A stretch of 32,730 bases of DNA from Bacillota bacterium (lineage in GTDB: Bacteria; Bacillota; Clostridia; Oscillospirales; Ruminococcaceae): assembly GCA_029572815.1 (NCBI GenBank), contig JAKPUQ010000146.1:1-32730 (forward strand). Reading direction: 5' to 3'. The notes beneath the pieces are model-generated. The model saw only the letters and a list, made by a program, of their open reading frames with translations, had not been told where the DNA came from and ran no database searches. This document shows positions 25,148-32,338 of the stretch, in pieces. Position 1 is the stretch's first letter, and the number at the start of each line of letters is the position of its first letter. The translations under genes were made by a program, and so were the position numbers.

Positions 25148-26176
25148 TCAGAGCTGGTCTGCAAGATCAAGAACAAGGCGCTCTGTTTTCTCCCAGCCCA
25201 GACAGGGATCGGTAATGGACTTGCCGTAAACGTTCTCCCCTATTTTCTGGGAGCCGTCAACGATATAGCTCTCTATCATAAGTCCCTTAACCAGCTTCTT
25301 TATATCCTCGCTGTGACGCATACTGTGAAGTATCTCCTTGGATATCCTTATCTGCTCCTCGAACTGCTTGCCCGAGTTGGAGTGGTTGGTATCCACGATG
25401 AGGGCGGGATTTTTCAGATCTTTCTCTGCATAGATCTTTGCCAGACCGTAGAGATCCTCGAAGTGGTAGTTTGGGAAGGACTGTCCCCTGTCATTTACAT
25501 ATCCGCGGAGGATAGCGTGAGCATAAGGGTTGCCGTCACTTCTGACCTCACAGCCTCTGTAAATGAAGGCATGGTGGTGCTGGGCAGCGGTAATGGAGTT
25601 CATCATTACTGATATATCACCGCCTGTGGGGTTCTTCATACCCACGGGTATATCAACGCCGCTGGACACCAGACGGTGCTGCTGGTTTTCAACGGAACGG
25701 GCTCCGATAGCGATATATGACAGCAGATCGTCGAGGTAGCTGTAATTCTCGGGGTAGAGCATCTCGTCCGCACAGCTGAAGCCGGTCTCCGCAAGGGCTC
25801 TCATGTGAAGGTGTCTCACTGCGATGATACCGCTCTTGAGGTCGGGCATAGCTGTGGGGTCGGGCTGGTGGAGCATTCCCTTGTAGCCGTCGCCTGTAGT
25901 CCTGGGCTTGCCTGTGTAGATACGCGGTATCATCATTATCTTGTCGCTGACCTTCTCCTGCAATCCGCGGAGACGGGTGATATAATCGAGGACGCTGTCC
26001 TCATTGTCAGCAGAGCAGGGACCGATAACAAGCAGGAATTTATCGGACTCTCCGCTGAATATTTTCTTGATTTCCCTGTCACGTTCAGCCTTGATGTCGA
26101 TAAGCTCCTGAGAGAGCGGATGAGCAGCCTTCAGCTCCGAAGGGTGAGGCAGCTCGCGGATGATATTAAGTGCCAT
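25148..26176 (-). CDS. 3-deoxy-7-phosphoheptulonate (DAHP) synthase, class I AroFGH type
   Basis: The 342-residue enzyme condenses phosphoenolpyruvate and erythrose 4-phosphate, the first step of the shikimate pathway. Family motifs include VIGPCSADN, RIYTGKPRTTGDGYKG, IGARSVENQQHR, GMKNPTGG and VDTNHSNSGKQFEEQ. Its length and sequence match the AroG/AroF group, which is usually feedback-regulated by an aromatic amino acid; which one cannot be told here. It starts 19 bases after the aroC stop, so the first and last steps of chorismate synthesis are encoded together. AAGGAAA lies before the ATG at 26176. Confidence 0.95.
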   Translation of the reverse strand: MALNIIRELPHPSELKAAHPLSQELIDIKAERDREIKKIFSGESDKFLLVIGPCSADNEDSVLDYITRLRGLQEKVSDKIMMIPRIYTGKPRTTGDGYKGMLHQPDPTAMPDLKSGIIAVRHLHMRALAETGFSCADEMLYPENYSYLDDLLSYIAIGARSVENQQHRLVSSGVDIPVGMKNPTGGDISVMMNSITAAQHHHAFIYRGCEVRSDGNPYAHAILRGYVNDRGQSFPNYHFEDLYGLAKIYAEKDLKNPALIVDTNHSNSGKQFEEQIRISKEILHSMRHSEDIKKLVKGLMIESYIVDGSQKIGENVYGKSITDPCLGWEKTERLVLDLADQL

Positions 26177-26195
26177 AAGAATTTTCCTTTCCAGA

Positions 26196-27284
26196 TCATT
26201 TGAGCCAGTCTGTGCCGAACCTCATTGCCAGCTGGTCACAGACCACGAGTGCAGTAATGCTGTCAACTACAACTCTTGCACGATGCACGATAGCGGGGTC
26301 ATGACGACCCTTTATCTGAAGCGTGGTATTTTCCATGGTGTTTATATCGATTGTCTGCTGTTCCTTGTAAATTGATGGTGTGGGCTTTACGGCAACTCTG
26401 AAGAGTACGGGAAGTCCCGTGGTTATACCGCCCAGTATACCGCCGTTGTTGTTGGTATCAGATACGGGAATGCCGTTCTCTGAGCTGAAGCAGTCATTGC
26501 ACTGGCTGCCCAGCATATCAGCTGCGGCAAAGCCTGCGCCGAACTCAACGCCCTTGACGGCAGGGATACCGAAAAGCGCATGGGCGAGAAGGCTTTCCAG
26601 GGTGTCGAACCAGGGCTCGCCTACGCCTGCGGGAAGGCCCATGACTGCGGTCTCAAGTCTGCCGCCTACGCTGTCGCCGTCATTCTTGGCAGCGGTTATG
26701 GCAGCCTGCATTTTCTCTGCCTTCTGGCTGTCGAGGACTGCGAACTCCATATCACCCAGCTGAGCGATATCCCTTGCCATATCCCCGAAGGGACGGTCAT
26801 AGACTCCGCCGCAGGACAGGATATGTGTGCCGATAGTTATGCCCTTATTGCGGAGAGCGCTGATGGCGACTGCACCGGCTGCCACCACTCCTGCGGTTAT
26901 CCTGCCCGAGAAGTGTCCGCCGCCGCGGAAGTCCTGAAAGCCGTGATACTTCATCTGGGCTGAGAAGTCCGCATGGCCGGGACGTGCTTTATAGGCAAGC
27001 TCGCCGTAATCCTTGCTTCTTGTGTCCTGATTTTCTATGATGAAAGTTATGGGTGTACCTGTTGTCTTACCGTTGAATACTCCGCTGACTATCCTTACCT
27101 TGTCTGCCTCGCGGCGGGCGGTGGACAGTGCGCTGACTGACTGGCGGAGCTTCATCTGATGCGCGATGAATTCCTCATCTACAGCAATTCCCGGAGCTAT
27201 GCCGTCCAGTACGGCGCCGATAGCCTCACCGTGGCTCTCGCCGAAAACGGTGACGGAAACGCTGGAACCGAAGGTGTTTTTCAT
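26196..27284 (-). CDS. aroC: Chorismate synthase
   Basis: The 362-residue protein converts 5-enolpyruvylshikimate 3-phosphate to chorismate using reduced FMN. Diagnostic stretches are FGESHGEAIG near the N-terminus, NGKTTGTPITF, RPGHADFSAQMKYHGFQDFRGG-type residues in the middle and EFGAGFAAADMLGS later. The start at 27284 is chosen because AGGAG lies 8 bases upstream; the frame remains open to 27338 without such a site. It is first in an operon with DAHP synthase and is driven by the consensus promoter at 27355-27383. Confidence 0.97.
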   Translation of the reverse strand: MKNTFGSSVSVTVFGESHGEAIGAVLDGIAPGIAVDEEFIAHQMKLRQSVSALSTARREADKVRIVSGVFNGKTTGTPITFIIENQDTRSKDYGELAYKARPGHADFSAQMKYHGFQDFRGGGHFSGRITAGVVAAGAVAISALRNKGITIGTHILSCGGVYDRPFGDMARDIAQLGDMEFAVLDSQKAEKMQAAITAAKNDGDSVGGRLETAVMGLPAGVGEPWFDTLESLLAHALFGIPAVKGVEFGAGFAAADMLGSQCNDCFSSENGIPVSDTNNNGGILGGITTGLPVLFRVAVKPTPSIYKEQQTIDINTMENTTLQIKGRHDPAIVHRARVVVDSITALVVCDQLAMRFGTDWLK

Positions 27285-27354
27285 ATATACATCTCCTCTG
27301 GTCTGTGTAAAAGTTCCGAATAACGTGAAAAAGCACACTTCGGACTGCCTTTAA

Positions 27355-27383
27355 ATTATACCACTTTGGTAAGAATATGTCAA
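27355..27383 (-). promoter_or_regulatory. Consensus sigma-A promoter of aroC
   Basis: Minus strand: TTGACA at 27383-27378, a 17-base spacer, TATAAT at 27360-27355. The leader of about 65 bases contains an imperfect AGTCCGAA / TTCGGAACT hairpin followed by TTTT (about 27305-27347), which could act as a weak attenuator. Confidence 0.85.
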
Positions 27384-27476
27384 CACGGTAATTCAACGAT
27401 TTGCAGGTTCAAAGCGATAAAGTATATAGTTATTTTGTATAGTCCGCCGCTCCCCTTTTTGTACAGTTCCACATCA

Positions 27477-27505
27477 TTGACTTTAACGGTATATCGTGGT
27501 ATAAT
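27477..27505 (+). promoter_or_regulatory. Sigma-A promoter of glgB
   Basis: TTGACT at 27477-27482, a 17-base spacer, TATAAT at 27500-27505, about 25 bases before the glgB start codon. It is divergent from the aroC promoter. Confidence 0.88.
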
Positions 27506-27529
27506 CAAGAAAAACGGCGAGGTGGGCTT

Positions 27530-29338
27530 ATGGACATAATGAGATTTTACAAGGGCGAGGAGTTTTCCGCATATGAGTATTTCGGTGCTCATCTCACGGA
27601 AAAGGGCGCGGTTTTCAGGGTGTATGCGCCCAATGCCTCAAAGGTCTCTGTTATCGGGGATTTCAGCAAGTGGGAGGAGCTTCCCATGGAGGCTGTGAAT
27701 GACGGAAGGTTCTATGAGCTCACGGTCCCCGCGGCTGAGGAGGGACAACGCTACAAGTACCGTATCTACGACACAAAGAGCGATTTCATCGACCACTGTG
27801 ACCCTTACGGCTTCGGAATGGAGGTACGCCCCGGCACCTGCTCCGTCATAAGGAGCATTGAGGGCTACCGGTTCGGCGACGAGGACTGGCTCGGTCAGCG
27901 CTCGGACTGCCGTGACAGGGCTCTCAACATCTATGAGGTGCACCTGGGCTCCTGGAAAAGGCGCTCCGACGAGGACGAGGAGGGCTGGTTCAGCTACACG
28001 GAAATAGCCGATGAACTCATCGATTACGTCAGCGAATTAGGCTGCAACTACATCGAGCTCATGCCACTCAGCGAGCACCCCTGCGACAAGTCCTGGGGCT
28101 ATCAGAGCACAGGCTTTTTCGCTCCCACCTCACGCTACGGCACTCCCCTACAGCTCATGGAGCTGGTGGACAAGTGCCACCGCCGCGGCATTGGCGTCAT
28201 CATCGATTTCGTCCCCGTGCACTTTGCCGTTGACCATTATGCGCTGACGGAGTTCGACGGCACCAGGCTATATGAGTATCCTGCGGACGACATAGGCTAT
28301 AACGAATGGGGCAGCCGCAACTTCAACCACTCAAAGGGCGAGGTGCGCTCCTTTATACAGTCTGCGGCGGACTACTGGCTCAGCGTCTACCACTTCGACG
28401 GTCTGCGCATGGACGCGGTCCGCAATATGATATACTGGAACGGCGACGAGCACCGCGGCGAGAACAGAACTGCCATACAGTTCCTGAAAGACATGAACAG
28501 CGGTCTCAAAGCCCGTCATCCCACCGCAATTATTTCCGCAGAGGACTCCTCAGCATATCCGAAGGTTACGGCACCCGTATTTGACGGCGGACTGGGCTTT
28601 GACTACAAATGGGACCTGGGCTGGATGCATGATACCCTGGAGTATTTCCAGAGTGCTCCCATGTATCGCTCCCGGGACTATCACAAGCTGACCTTCTCTA
28701 TGCTGTATTTCTACAACGAGAAATACATACTCCCCCTCTCCCATGACGAGGTAGTTCACGGCAAGGCGACTGTGGCACAGAAAATGAACGGTCAGTACAA
28801 TGAGAAGTTCCCCCAGGCAAGAGCGCTGTATATGTACATGATGGTCCACCCCGGCAAAAAGCTGAACTTCATGGGCAGCGAATTCGCCCAGCTCCGCGAA
28901 TGGGACGAAAAGCGCCAGCAGGACTGGGATATGCTGAAATATCCCCTCCACGACTCGTTCCGAGAATACATAAAAGCCCTCAACAAGATATACCTTGAGC
29001 ACAAGGCGCTCCACTATGACTATGACCCTACCAATTTCGCGTGGGAGGACTGCAGCTCCGCGGAGAGATGTGTTTACGCTATTCGCAGAAAGGCTGCGGA
29101 GGGCGATATACTGGCAGTTCTGAACTTCTCAGACTGGTATCAGTTCGGCTATTCTGTCATTATCGGCAGCAACTACGGAGCGGAACTCCTTCTTGACTCC
29201 GACAACCAGCGCTACAGCGGAACTACTCCCGAGGGCAAGGCGGAGTTCACCCTTGCAGACGGCAGGCTGAACATGGATATTCCCCCATTCAGCGGCAGAT
29301 TATTCCTGCTTTCAAAGAAAAATAAGGCGGAGCTGTAA
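27530..29338 (+). CDS. glgB: 1,4-alpha-glucan branching enzyme
   Basis: The 602-residue enzyme makes alpha-1,6 branches in glycogen. An N-terminal CBM48-like domain (about 15-100, AVFRVYAPNASKVSVIGDFSKW) precedes a GH13 catalytic domain with IDFVPVHFAVD, GLRMDAVRNM (nucleophile Asp), ISAEDSS (acid/base Glu) and LPLSHDEVVHGK, then a C-terminal beta domain. It lacks the extra N1 domain of longer branching enzymes. The start at 27530 has GAGGTGGG upstream. It is monocistronic between its own promoter and the terminator overlapping its stop codon. No other glycogen gene is in the window. Confidence 0.96.
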   Translation: MDIMRFYKGEEFSAYEYFGAHLTEKGAVFRVYAPNASKVSVIGDFSKWEELPMEAVNDGRFYELTVPAAEEGQRYKYRIYDTKSDFIDHCDPYGFGMEVRPGTCSVIRSIEGYRFGDEDWLGQRSDCRDRALNIYEVHLGSWKRRSDEDEEGWFSYTEIADELIDYVSELGCNYIELMPLSEHPCDKSWGYQSTGFFAPTSRYGTPLQLMELVDKCHRRGIGVIIDFVPVHFAVDHYALTEFDGTRLYEYPADDIGYNEWGSRNFNHSKGEVRSFIQSAADYWLSVYHFDGLRMDAVRNMIYWNGDEHRGENRTAIQFLKDMNSGLKARHPTAIISAEDSSAYPKVTAPVFDGGLGFDYKWDLGWMHDTLEYFQSAPMYRSRDYHKLTFSMLYFYNEKYILPLSHDEVVHGKATVAQKMNGQYNEKFPQARALYMYMMVHPGKKLNFMGSEFAQLREWDEKRQQDWDMLKYPLHDSFREYIKALNKIYLEHKALHYDYDPTNFAWEDCSSAERCVYAIRRKAAEGDILAVLNFSDWYQFGYSVIIGSNYGAELLLDSDNQRYSGTTPEGKAEFTLADGRLNMDIPPFSGRLFLLSKKNKAEL

Positions 29339-29352
29339 CGCTCCACCTTTTG
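29326..29352 (+). terminator. Terminator of glgB overlapping the stop codon
   Basis: GGCGGAGC (29326-29333) pairs with GCTCCACC (29340-29347) with one mismatch, followed by TTTTG. The glgB TAA lies in the loop. Confidence 0.75.
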
Positions 29353-29379
29353 TTATAATATTAATTTTTTACCAGCCTA

Positions 29380-29408
29380 TTGATTTTGAACTGCCATTAT
29401 GATATAAT
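29380..29408 (+). promoter_or_regulatory. Promoter before the tRNA-Ser 5' fragment
   Basis: TTGATT at 29380-29385, a 17-base spacer, TATAAT at 29403-29408. The tRNA-like fragment begins at 29425, about 10 bases after the expected transcript start, as expected for the original tRNA-Ser promoter. Confidence 0.7.
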
Positions 29409-29424
29409 ATTATAGTGATTTTAT

Positions 29425-29464
29425 GCAGTGGTATCGAAGTGGTCATAACGGACATGACTCGAAA
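29425..29464 (+). pseudogene. Duplicated 5' half of tRNA-Ser
   Basis: These 40 bases are identical to the first 40 bases of the intact tRNA-Ser at 29593 (GCAGTGGTATCG to the anticodon loop CTCGAAA). Identity stops on both sides: upstream of base 1, and just after the anticodon loop. The second half of a tRNA is absent, so it cannot fold as a tRNA. The sharp end at the anticodon loop suggests a recombination scar. The next 128 bases (29465-29592) hold two copies of TTTTCTCGCA at 29550 and 29561 and no credible gene. Confidence 0.85.
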
Positions 29465-29592
29465 CATAGTCGTTCCTGAGCTTGCCGTACTTTGATATAT
29501 CCCTGTTCTGCGTGGTTTCGGCGGTGTTCGCAGTTGTGTTTGCAATTGGTTTTCTCGCAGTTTTCTCGCAATTTTATAGTTAAATTAAATAC

Positions 29593-29681
29593 GCAGTGGT
29601 ATCGAAGTGGTCATAACGGACATGACTCGAAATCATGATGCCCCTTGAGGGACGTGGGTTCGAATCCCACCCACTGCGCCA
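29593..29681 (+). tRNA. tRNA-Ser (anticodon CGA)
   Basis: An 89-base class II tRNA. The acceptor arms are GCAGTGG (29593-29599) and CCACTGC (29671-29677), followed by G and an encoded CCA. The anticodon stem CATGA/TCATG encloses the loop CTCGAAA, giving anticodon CGA, which reads UCG. A long variable arm (GCCCC/GGGAC) and the T arm GTGGGTTCGAATCCCAC are present. No good promoter lies directly upstream (TATAGT at 29575 lacks a -35), so it may be read from the promoter at 29380. A terminator follows at 29706. Confidence 0.96.
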
Positions 29682-29705
29682 GCGCGGAGCCCGCGCAGCC
29701 AATTT

Positions 29706-29735
29706 CGCGTCTCAGTTTTTCTGGGACGCGATTTT
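29706..29735 (+). terminator. Terminator of tRNA-Ser
   Basis: CGCGTCTCAG (29706-29715) pairs with CTGGGACGCG (29721-29730), with a T5 loop and ATTTT after it. Confidence 0.82.
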
Positions 29736-29786
29736 CATTCCGCGCATTATACAAATTACAATTTCAAATATACTGTTTATGTTAGA

Positions 29787-29820
29787 CCTCCGGACATAAC
29801 GTCCGGAGGCTTTTATTTTA
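29787..29820. terminator. Terminator between tRNA-Ser and the integrase
   Basis: A perfect 9-base-pair stem CCTCCGGAC / GTCCGGAGG (29787-29795, 29801-29809) is followed on the plus strand by CTTTTATTTTA. It also lies directly after the integrase stop codon on the minus strand, so it may work for both. Confidence 0.8.
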
Positions 29821-31005
29821 CTCTGAGAGCGCTTTAGCAATCGCCTCGGCGCTCAGTTTCTTGCTTTCGCTGTCCACATGGCTATACACGTTGCTCGTTG
29901 TACCTATGTCGCTGTGCCCGAGCCACTCCTGTATCAGCTTCATCTGTACTCCGTTGGCAAGGAGTAAGCTGGCACAACTGTGCCGCAGGTCATGGAAGCG
30001 TATCTTCCGCAGACCGTTCTTGCGGAGCACTATGGGAAAGTGGTCTGACACATAGTTGGGACGTATCAGCTCTCCCACAGCGTCCACGCAGATGTAGTCC
30101 TCGTACTTCTTGCAGTATCCTCTGCCGAAAGCCTTCTTCGTCTCCGCCTGATGCTCACGCTCAGCGATGAGCGCCTGCTCGACTACGGGTATCAGCGGAA
30201 GCGTTCTGTACGACGATTTCGTTTTCATCACATCGTAGCCTGCAACTCCGTCCTCGTCCTGCAACACCTTGTGCTTGATGCTTATGGTCTTGCCTACGAA
30301 GTCCACCGCCGACCATTTCAGTCCGATGACCTCGCTGCGGCGGAGTCCGTAATAGGCAGCTATAATGATGACGATGTGCAGCGGATCGTCCTTTGTGCAG
30401 TCGATGAGCTGCTTTATCTCCTCAGCGTTATAGTAGTTTCCGATGAACTGCACCGACTTCGGGCGGTCAGCCTGATCAACGGGATTTGTCAGAATGATAC
30501 GACGCTTCATCGCAGACTTGAATGCAAGGTGCAGAAGCGAATGGTGTCGCTGACAGCTTGTGCCTTTCAGACCTTTGGCTCTGAGGTAAGCGTAGTACTC
30601 GTTTATCTCGTCGCCTGTGATCTCCTTGACCTTTATCTTCATCTTCTTGAAGAATGGTATCATGTGTACGTCCATGTACCGCTTGTAGCTTGTGTATGTG
30701 GACTTCGTGATGTTGCCCTTGTAGGACTCCAGCCACTCTGCAAGGTAGTCCTCAACTCGCATATCAGCTATGCGGTTGCGCTCCTTGTCGGCTCTCGACA
30801 TACCTTCGTGCAGGTACTGGTCACCAAGATTGTACTGCTCCAGCACCTCGTTCAGACGGTGGTTGGCTTCGGTCTTGGTGCCTTTCTTTGCGTCCAGTCC
30901 GAGGGAGCGCCATTTTTCGTGACGCTTACCGTCGGCATCGTATAAGTTTATAACGGCATACCATTTGCCGCTCTTCTCAGCTAAATGTCCTGTGGTTATT
31001 TTCAT
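29818..31005 (-). CDS. Phage/ICE-type tyrosine site-specific integrase
   Basis: The 395-residue recombinase has an N-terminal arm-binding-like domain (KWYAVINLYDADGKRHEKWRSLGL), a SAM-like core-binding domain (about 83-175) and a catalytic domain. Active-site residues are Arg222 (YYGLRRSEV), Lys263 (MKTKSSYR), His338-Arg341 (HDLRHS), His364 (WLGHSDIGTT) and Tyr374 (SNVYSHV). All are present, so the enzyme should be active. The start at 31005 has AAAGGAGG 6 bases upstream. It ends 136 bases from the 3' end of tRNA-Ser and faces it, the usual position of an integrase at the border of an element inserted in a tRNA gene. The element would extend to the right, past the window; no second att copy is seen. 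Confidence 0.93.
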   Translation of the reverse strand: MKITTGHLAEKSGKWYAVINLYDADGKRHEKWRSLGLDAKKGTKTEANHRLNEVLEQYNLGDQYLHEGMSRADKERNRIADMRVEDYLAEWLESYKGNITKSTYTSYKRYMDVHMIPFFKKMKIKVKEITGDEINEYYAYLRAKGLKGTSCQRHHSLLHLAFKSAMKRRIILTNPVDQADRPKSVQFIGNYYNAEEIKQLIDCTKDDPLHIVIIIAAYYGLRRSEVIGLKWSAVDFVGKTISIKHKVLQDEDGVAGYDVMKTKSSYRTLPLIPVVEQALIAEREHQAETKKAFGRGYCKKYEDYICVDAVGELIRPNYVSDHFPIVLRKNGLRKIRFHDLRHSCASLLLANGVQMKLIQEWLGHSDIGTTSNVYSHVDSESKKLSAEAIAKALSE

Positions 31006-31041
31006 TGGCATCCTCCTTTCAATTCCCAAATCGTTCCTTAT

Positions 31042-31146
31042 CGTGACTTTCGTCACGACAACAATACCACGCTTCTCCCGAAAAATCCATACCTTTCACC
31101 TCATTTCGGCAGAAGCACTAAATAGTTTCTCTCGTTTCGGCAGAAG
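31042..31146 (-). promoter_or_regulatory. Integrase promoter with repeated 12-base operator-like motif
   Basis: TTTCGGCAGAAG occurs at 31104-31115 and 31135-31146 (31-base spacing), and in inverted form with one mismatch at 31072-31083. That inverted copy fills much of the spacer of a candidate minus-strand promoter (TGGATT at 31089-31084, 17 bases, TATTGT at 31066-31061). A perfect inverted repeat, CGTGACTTTCGTCACG (31042-31057), follows in the leader. The motif could be a repressor operator or an integrase arm site. Confidence 0.55.
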
Positions 31147-31203
31147 TCAACAAGATTACATTTCTTTAATCAATCAATTCATGTGACTTCCTTGTTGGAA
31201 TAT

Positions 31204-31238
31204 AAAAAAGCACCGGTCAAATAACCGGTGCTTTTCTT
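31204..31238. terminator. Bidirectional terminator
   Basis: AAGCACCGGT (31208-31217) and ACCGGTGCTT (31224-31233) form a perfect stem with A-rich and T-rich flanks. On the minus strand it ends the gene at 31260-31733. Confidence 0.88.
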
Positions 31239-31259
31239 CGTTCATCTGATAATGCTTAA

Positions 31260-31733
31260 TCAAAATTCCATGTCATATGTACTGTAGCCCTTCTTTTTCC
31301 CGGCAACTGTTTTCATGATAAACACTACATTCTTGTACTGTCCTACCTCATCATATTCCGCTTCAACAATATATCTTGATACAACAAGCTGTTCAAGTCC
31401 GTTTTCAGCAACAAACTTAAAGTTTACCGTTTCAGATCTGATCTGCTGAAGTGCCTTCCATTCTGCTTCAGTAAGCTCAATGACCTCTCTTGTCAGCGTA
31501 TTGGTGATAAGATACCTGCCGTTTTCTGAATACAGATATGTGAACAGCGAGATCCGGAATCCGGCATCTTCGCTGATTTTTTTCCTGTTTATGATCCTTG
31601 TGACTCGGCTGTCACCTTGTCTCAAAATCCTGATATGATCACCGCCTTTATTTTCAGCAAAAGGCTGCACAGCAATAAACCAGCCGTACAGCCCTTGCCT
31701 TCGAGTTTTATCAGCTGATTGATAAGCTGACAT
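31260..31733 (-). CDS. Protein resembling the N-terminal region of radical SAM peptide maturases, without the radical SAM core
   Basis: The 157-residue frame contains, from about residue 58, ISLFTYLYSENGRYLITNTLTREVIELTEAEW, then VSRYIVEAEYDEVGQYKNVV. I read this as similar to the segment that precedes the radical SAM domain in SPASM-type peptide maturases. The CxxxCxxC radical SAM motif is absent, and the frame ends at YSTYDMEF, just before a terminator. The first about 55 residues look unlike that family, and no clear ribosome binding site precedes ATG 31733, so the true start may lie downstream. It sits 52 bases after a leader-like peptide gene. It could be a decayed maturase or a free-standing peptide-binding domain; confidence in either reading is low. 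Confidence 0.45.
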   Translation of the reverse strand: MSAYQSADKTRRQGLYGWFIAVQPFAENKGGDHIRILRQGDSRVTRIINRKKISEDAGFRISLFTYLYSENGRYLITNTLTREVIELTEAEWKALQQIRSETVNFKFVAENGLEQLVVSRYIVEAEYDEVGQYKNVVFIMKTVAGKKKGYSTYDMEF

Positions 31734-31785
31734 TCAGCCGGCACACTCTAAAAAGGTGCTATGCTGCTGAATGAATTGGGATTGA

Positions 31786-31884
31786 TCAAGCCCACTCATT
31801 TTCATCAATGTTTATGCATGATGTTGAGATAACATCCTCAGCCTCGAAAGCAATAACATCGATCTCAGGTGTAGTATACTTCAT
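31786..31884 (-). CDS. 32-residue leader-like peptide ending in DENEWA
   Basis: A small frame starts at ATG 31884 with GGAAGGAAG upstream and ends at TGA 31786-31788. It reads MKYTTPEIDVIAFEAEDV, then ISTSC, and ends INIDENEWA. The N-terminal half matches the peptide at 8525-8644 (YTxPE, FExEDVI). The C-terminal tail N-I/L-DENEWA is shared with the lipoprotein encoded just upstream (31954-32328). A two-part peptide with conserved N-terminus and separate tail fits a precursor peptide, and the neighbouring 31260-31733 product hints at a modification system. The shared tail is the strongest evidence that it is real. Function unknown. Confidence 0.72.
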   Translation of the reverse strand: MKYTTPEIDVIAFEAEDVISTSCINIDENEWA

Positions 31885-31953
31885 TTTATTTCACTTCCTT
31901 CCCCGGTATATTTATTTATACAACAGTTTATACTGGTGTACACTGATAAATAA

Positions 31954-32328
31954 TTATGCCCATTCATTTTCATCAAGATTCAGATTATCCGGTAATCCGT
32001 TGTTATCTTCTGTTTCGGGCACATCTGTTATTATGTTTTCGCTGTCAGTTACTCCCGTGACTTTCTCGTCAGCAGTCTCAGTCTCTTCCGGAGCGGAAGT
32101 TGTCTCACTGACCGCCGGAGTAGTTGTCGTCTGCGGAACTGTCGTTTCCTCAGCGGCAAGCGCAGTTGTAGTTATCACAGAGGAAGTTGCAGCTTCAGCA
32201 TTCGTAACACTTGTAGTGACTACAGCCGAATCAGAGTGATTTTGTTCAGACGAGTTATCCTCGCCTTTGCATCCGCTTAGGCACACAGTTAATATCATGC
32301 CGGATATGAGAATAATTTTGTTTTTCAT
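31954..32328 (-). CDS. Small Thr/Glu-rich lipoprotein ending in DENEWA
   Basis: The 124-residue protein has a lipoprotein signal peptide (MKNKIILISGMILTVCLSGC, lipidated Cys20). A low-complexity Thr/Glu/Ala/Val stretch of about 90 residues looks like an extracellular spacer. The last eight residues, NLDENEWA, are nearly identical to the end of the adjacent 32-residue peptide (NIDENEWA). AAGGAG stands before the start at 32328, 11 bases after the stop of the upstream gene, so the two are co-transcribed. There is no enzyme domain. The tail may be a recognition or processing tag displayed on a stalk; this is inference. Confidence 0.75.
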   Translation of the reverse strand: MKNKIILISGMILTVCLSGCKGEDNSSEQNHSDSAVVTTSVTNAEAATSSVITTTALAAEETTVPQTTTTPAVSETTSAPEETETADEKVTGVTDSENIITDVPETEDNNGLPDNLNLDENEWA

Positions 32329-32338
32329 TTAAATCTCC

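Noticed and set aside
29550..29570. Start of a CRISPR or tandem array (TTTTCTCGCA twice)
   Set aside because: Only two 10-base copies with a one-base gap and no spacers. No CRISPR array or cas gene is present in the window.
29425..29590. A minus-strand frame of about 60 codons ending across the tRNA-Ser fragment
   Set aside because: There is no start codon, and the last part is the complement of tRNA sequence; most likely chance.
31260..31733. A complete radical SAM peptide maturase
   Set aside because: No CxxxCxxC motif is present, and the frame ends at a terminator; shifting the frame after the stop does not recover a core domain.
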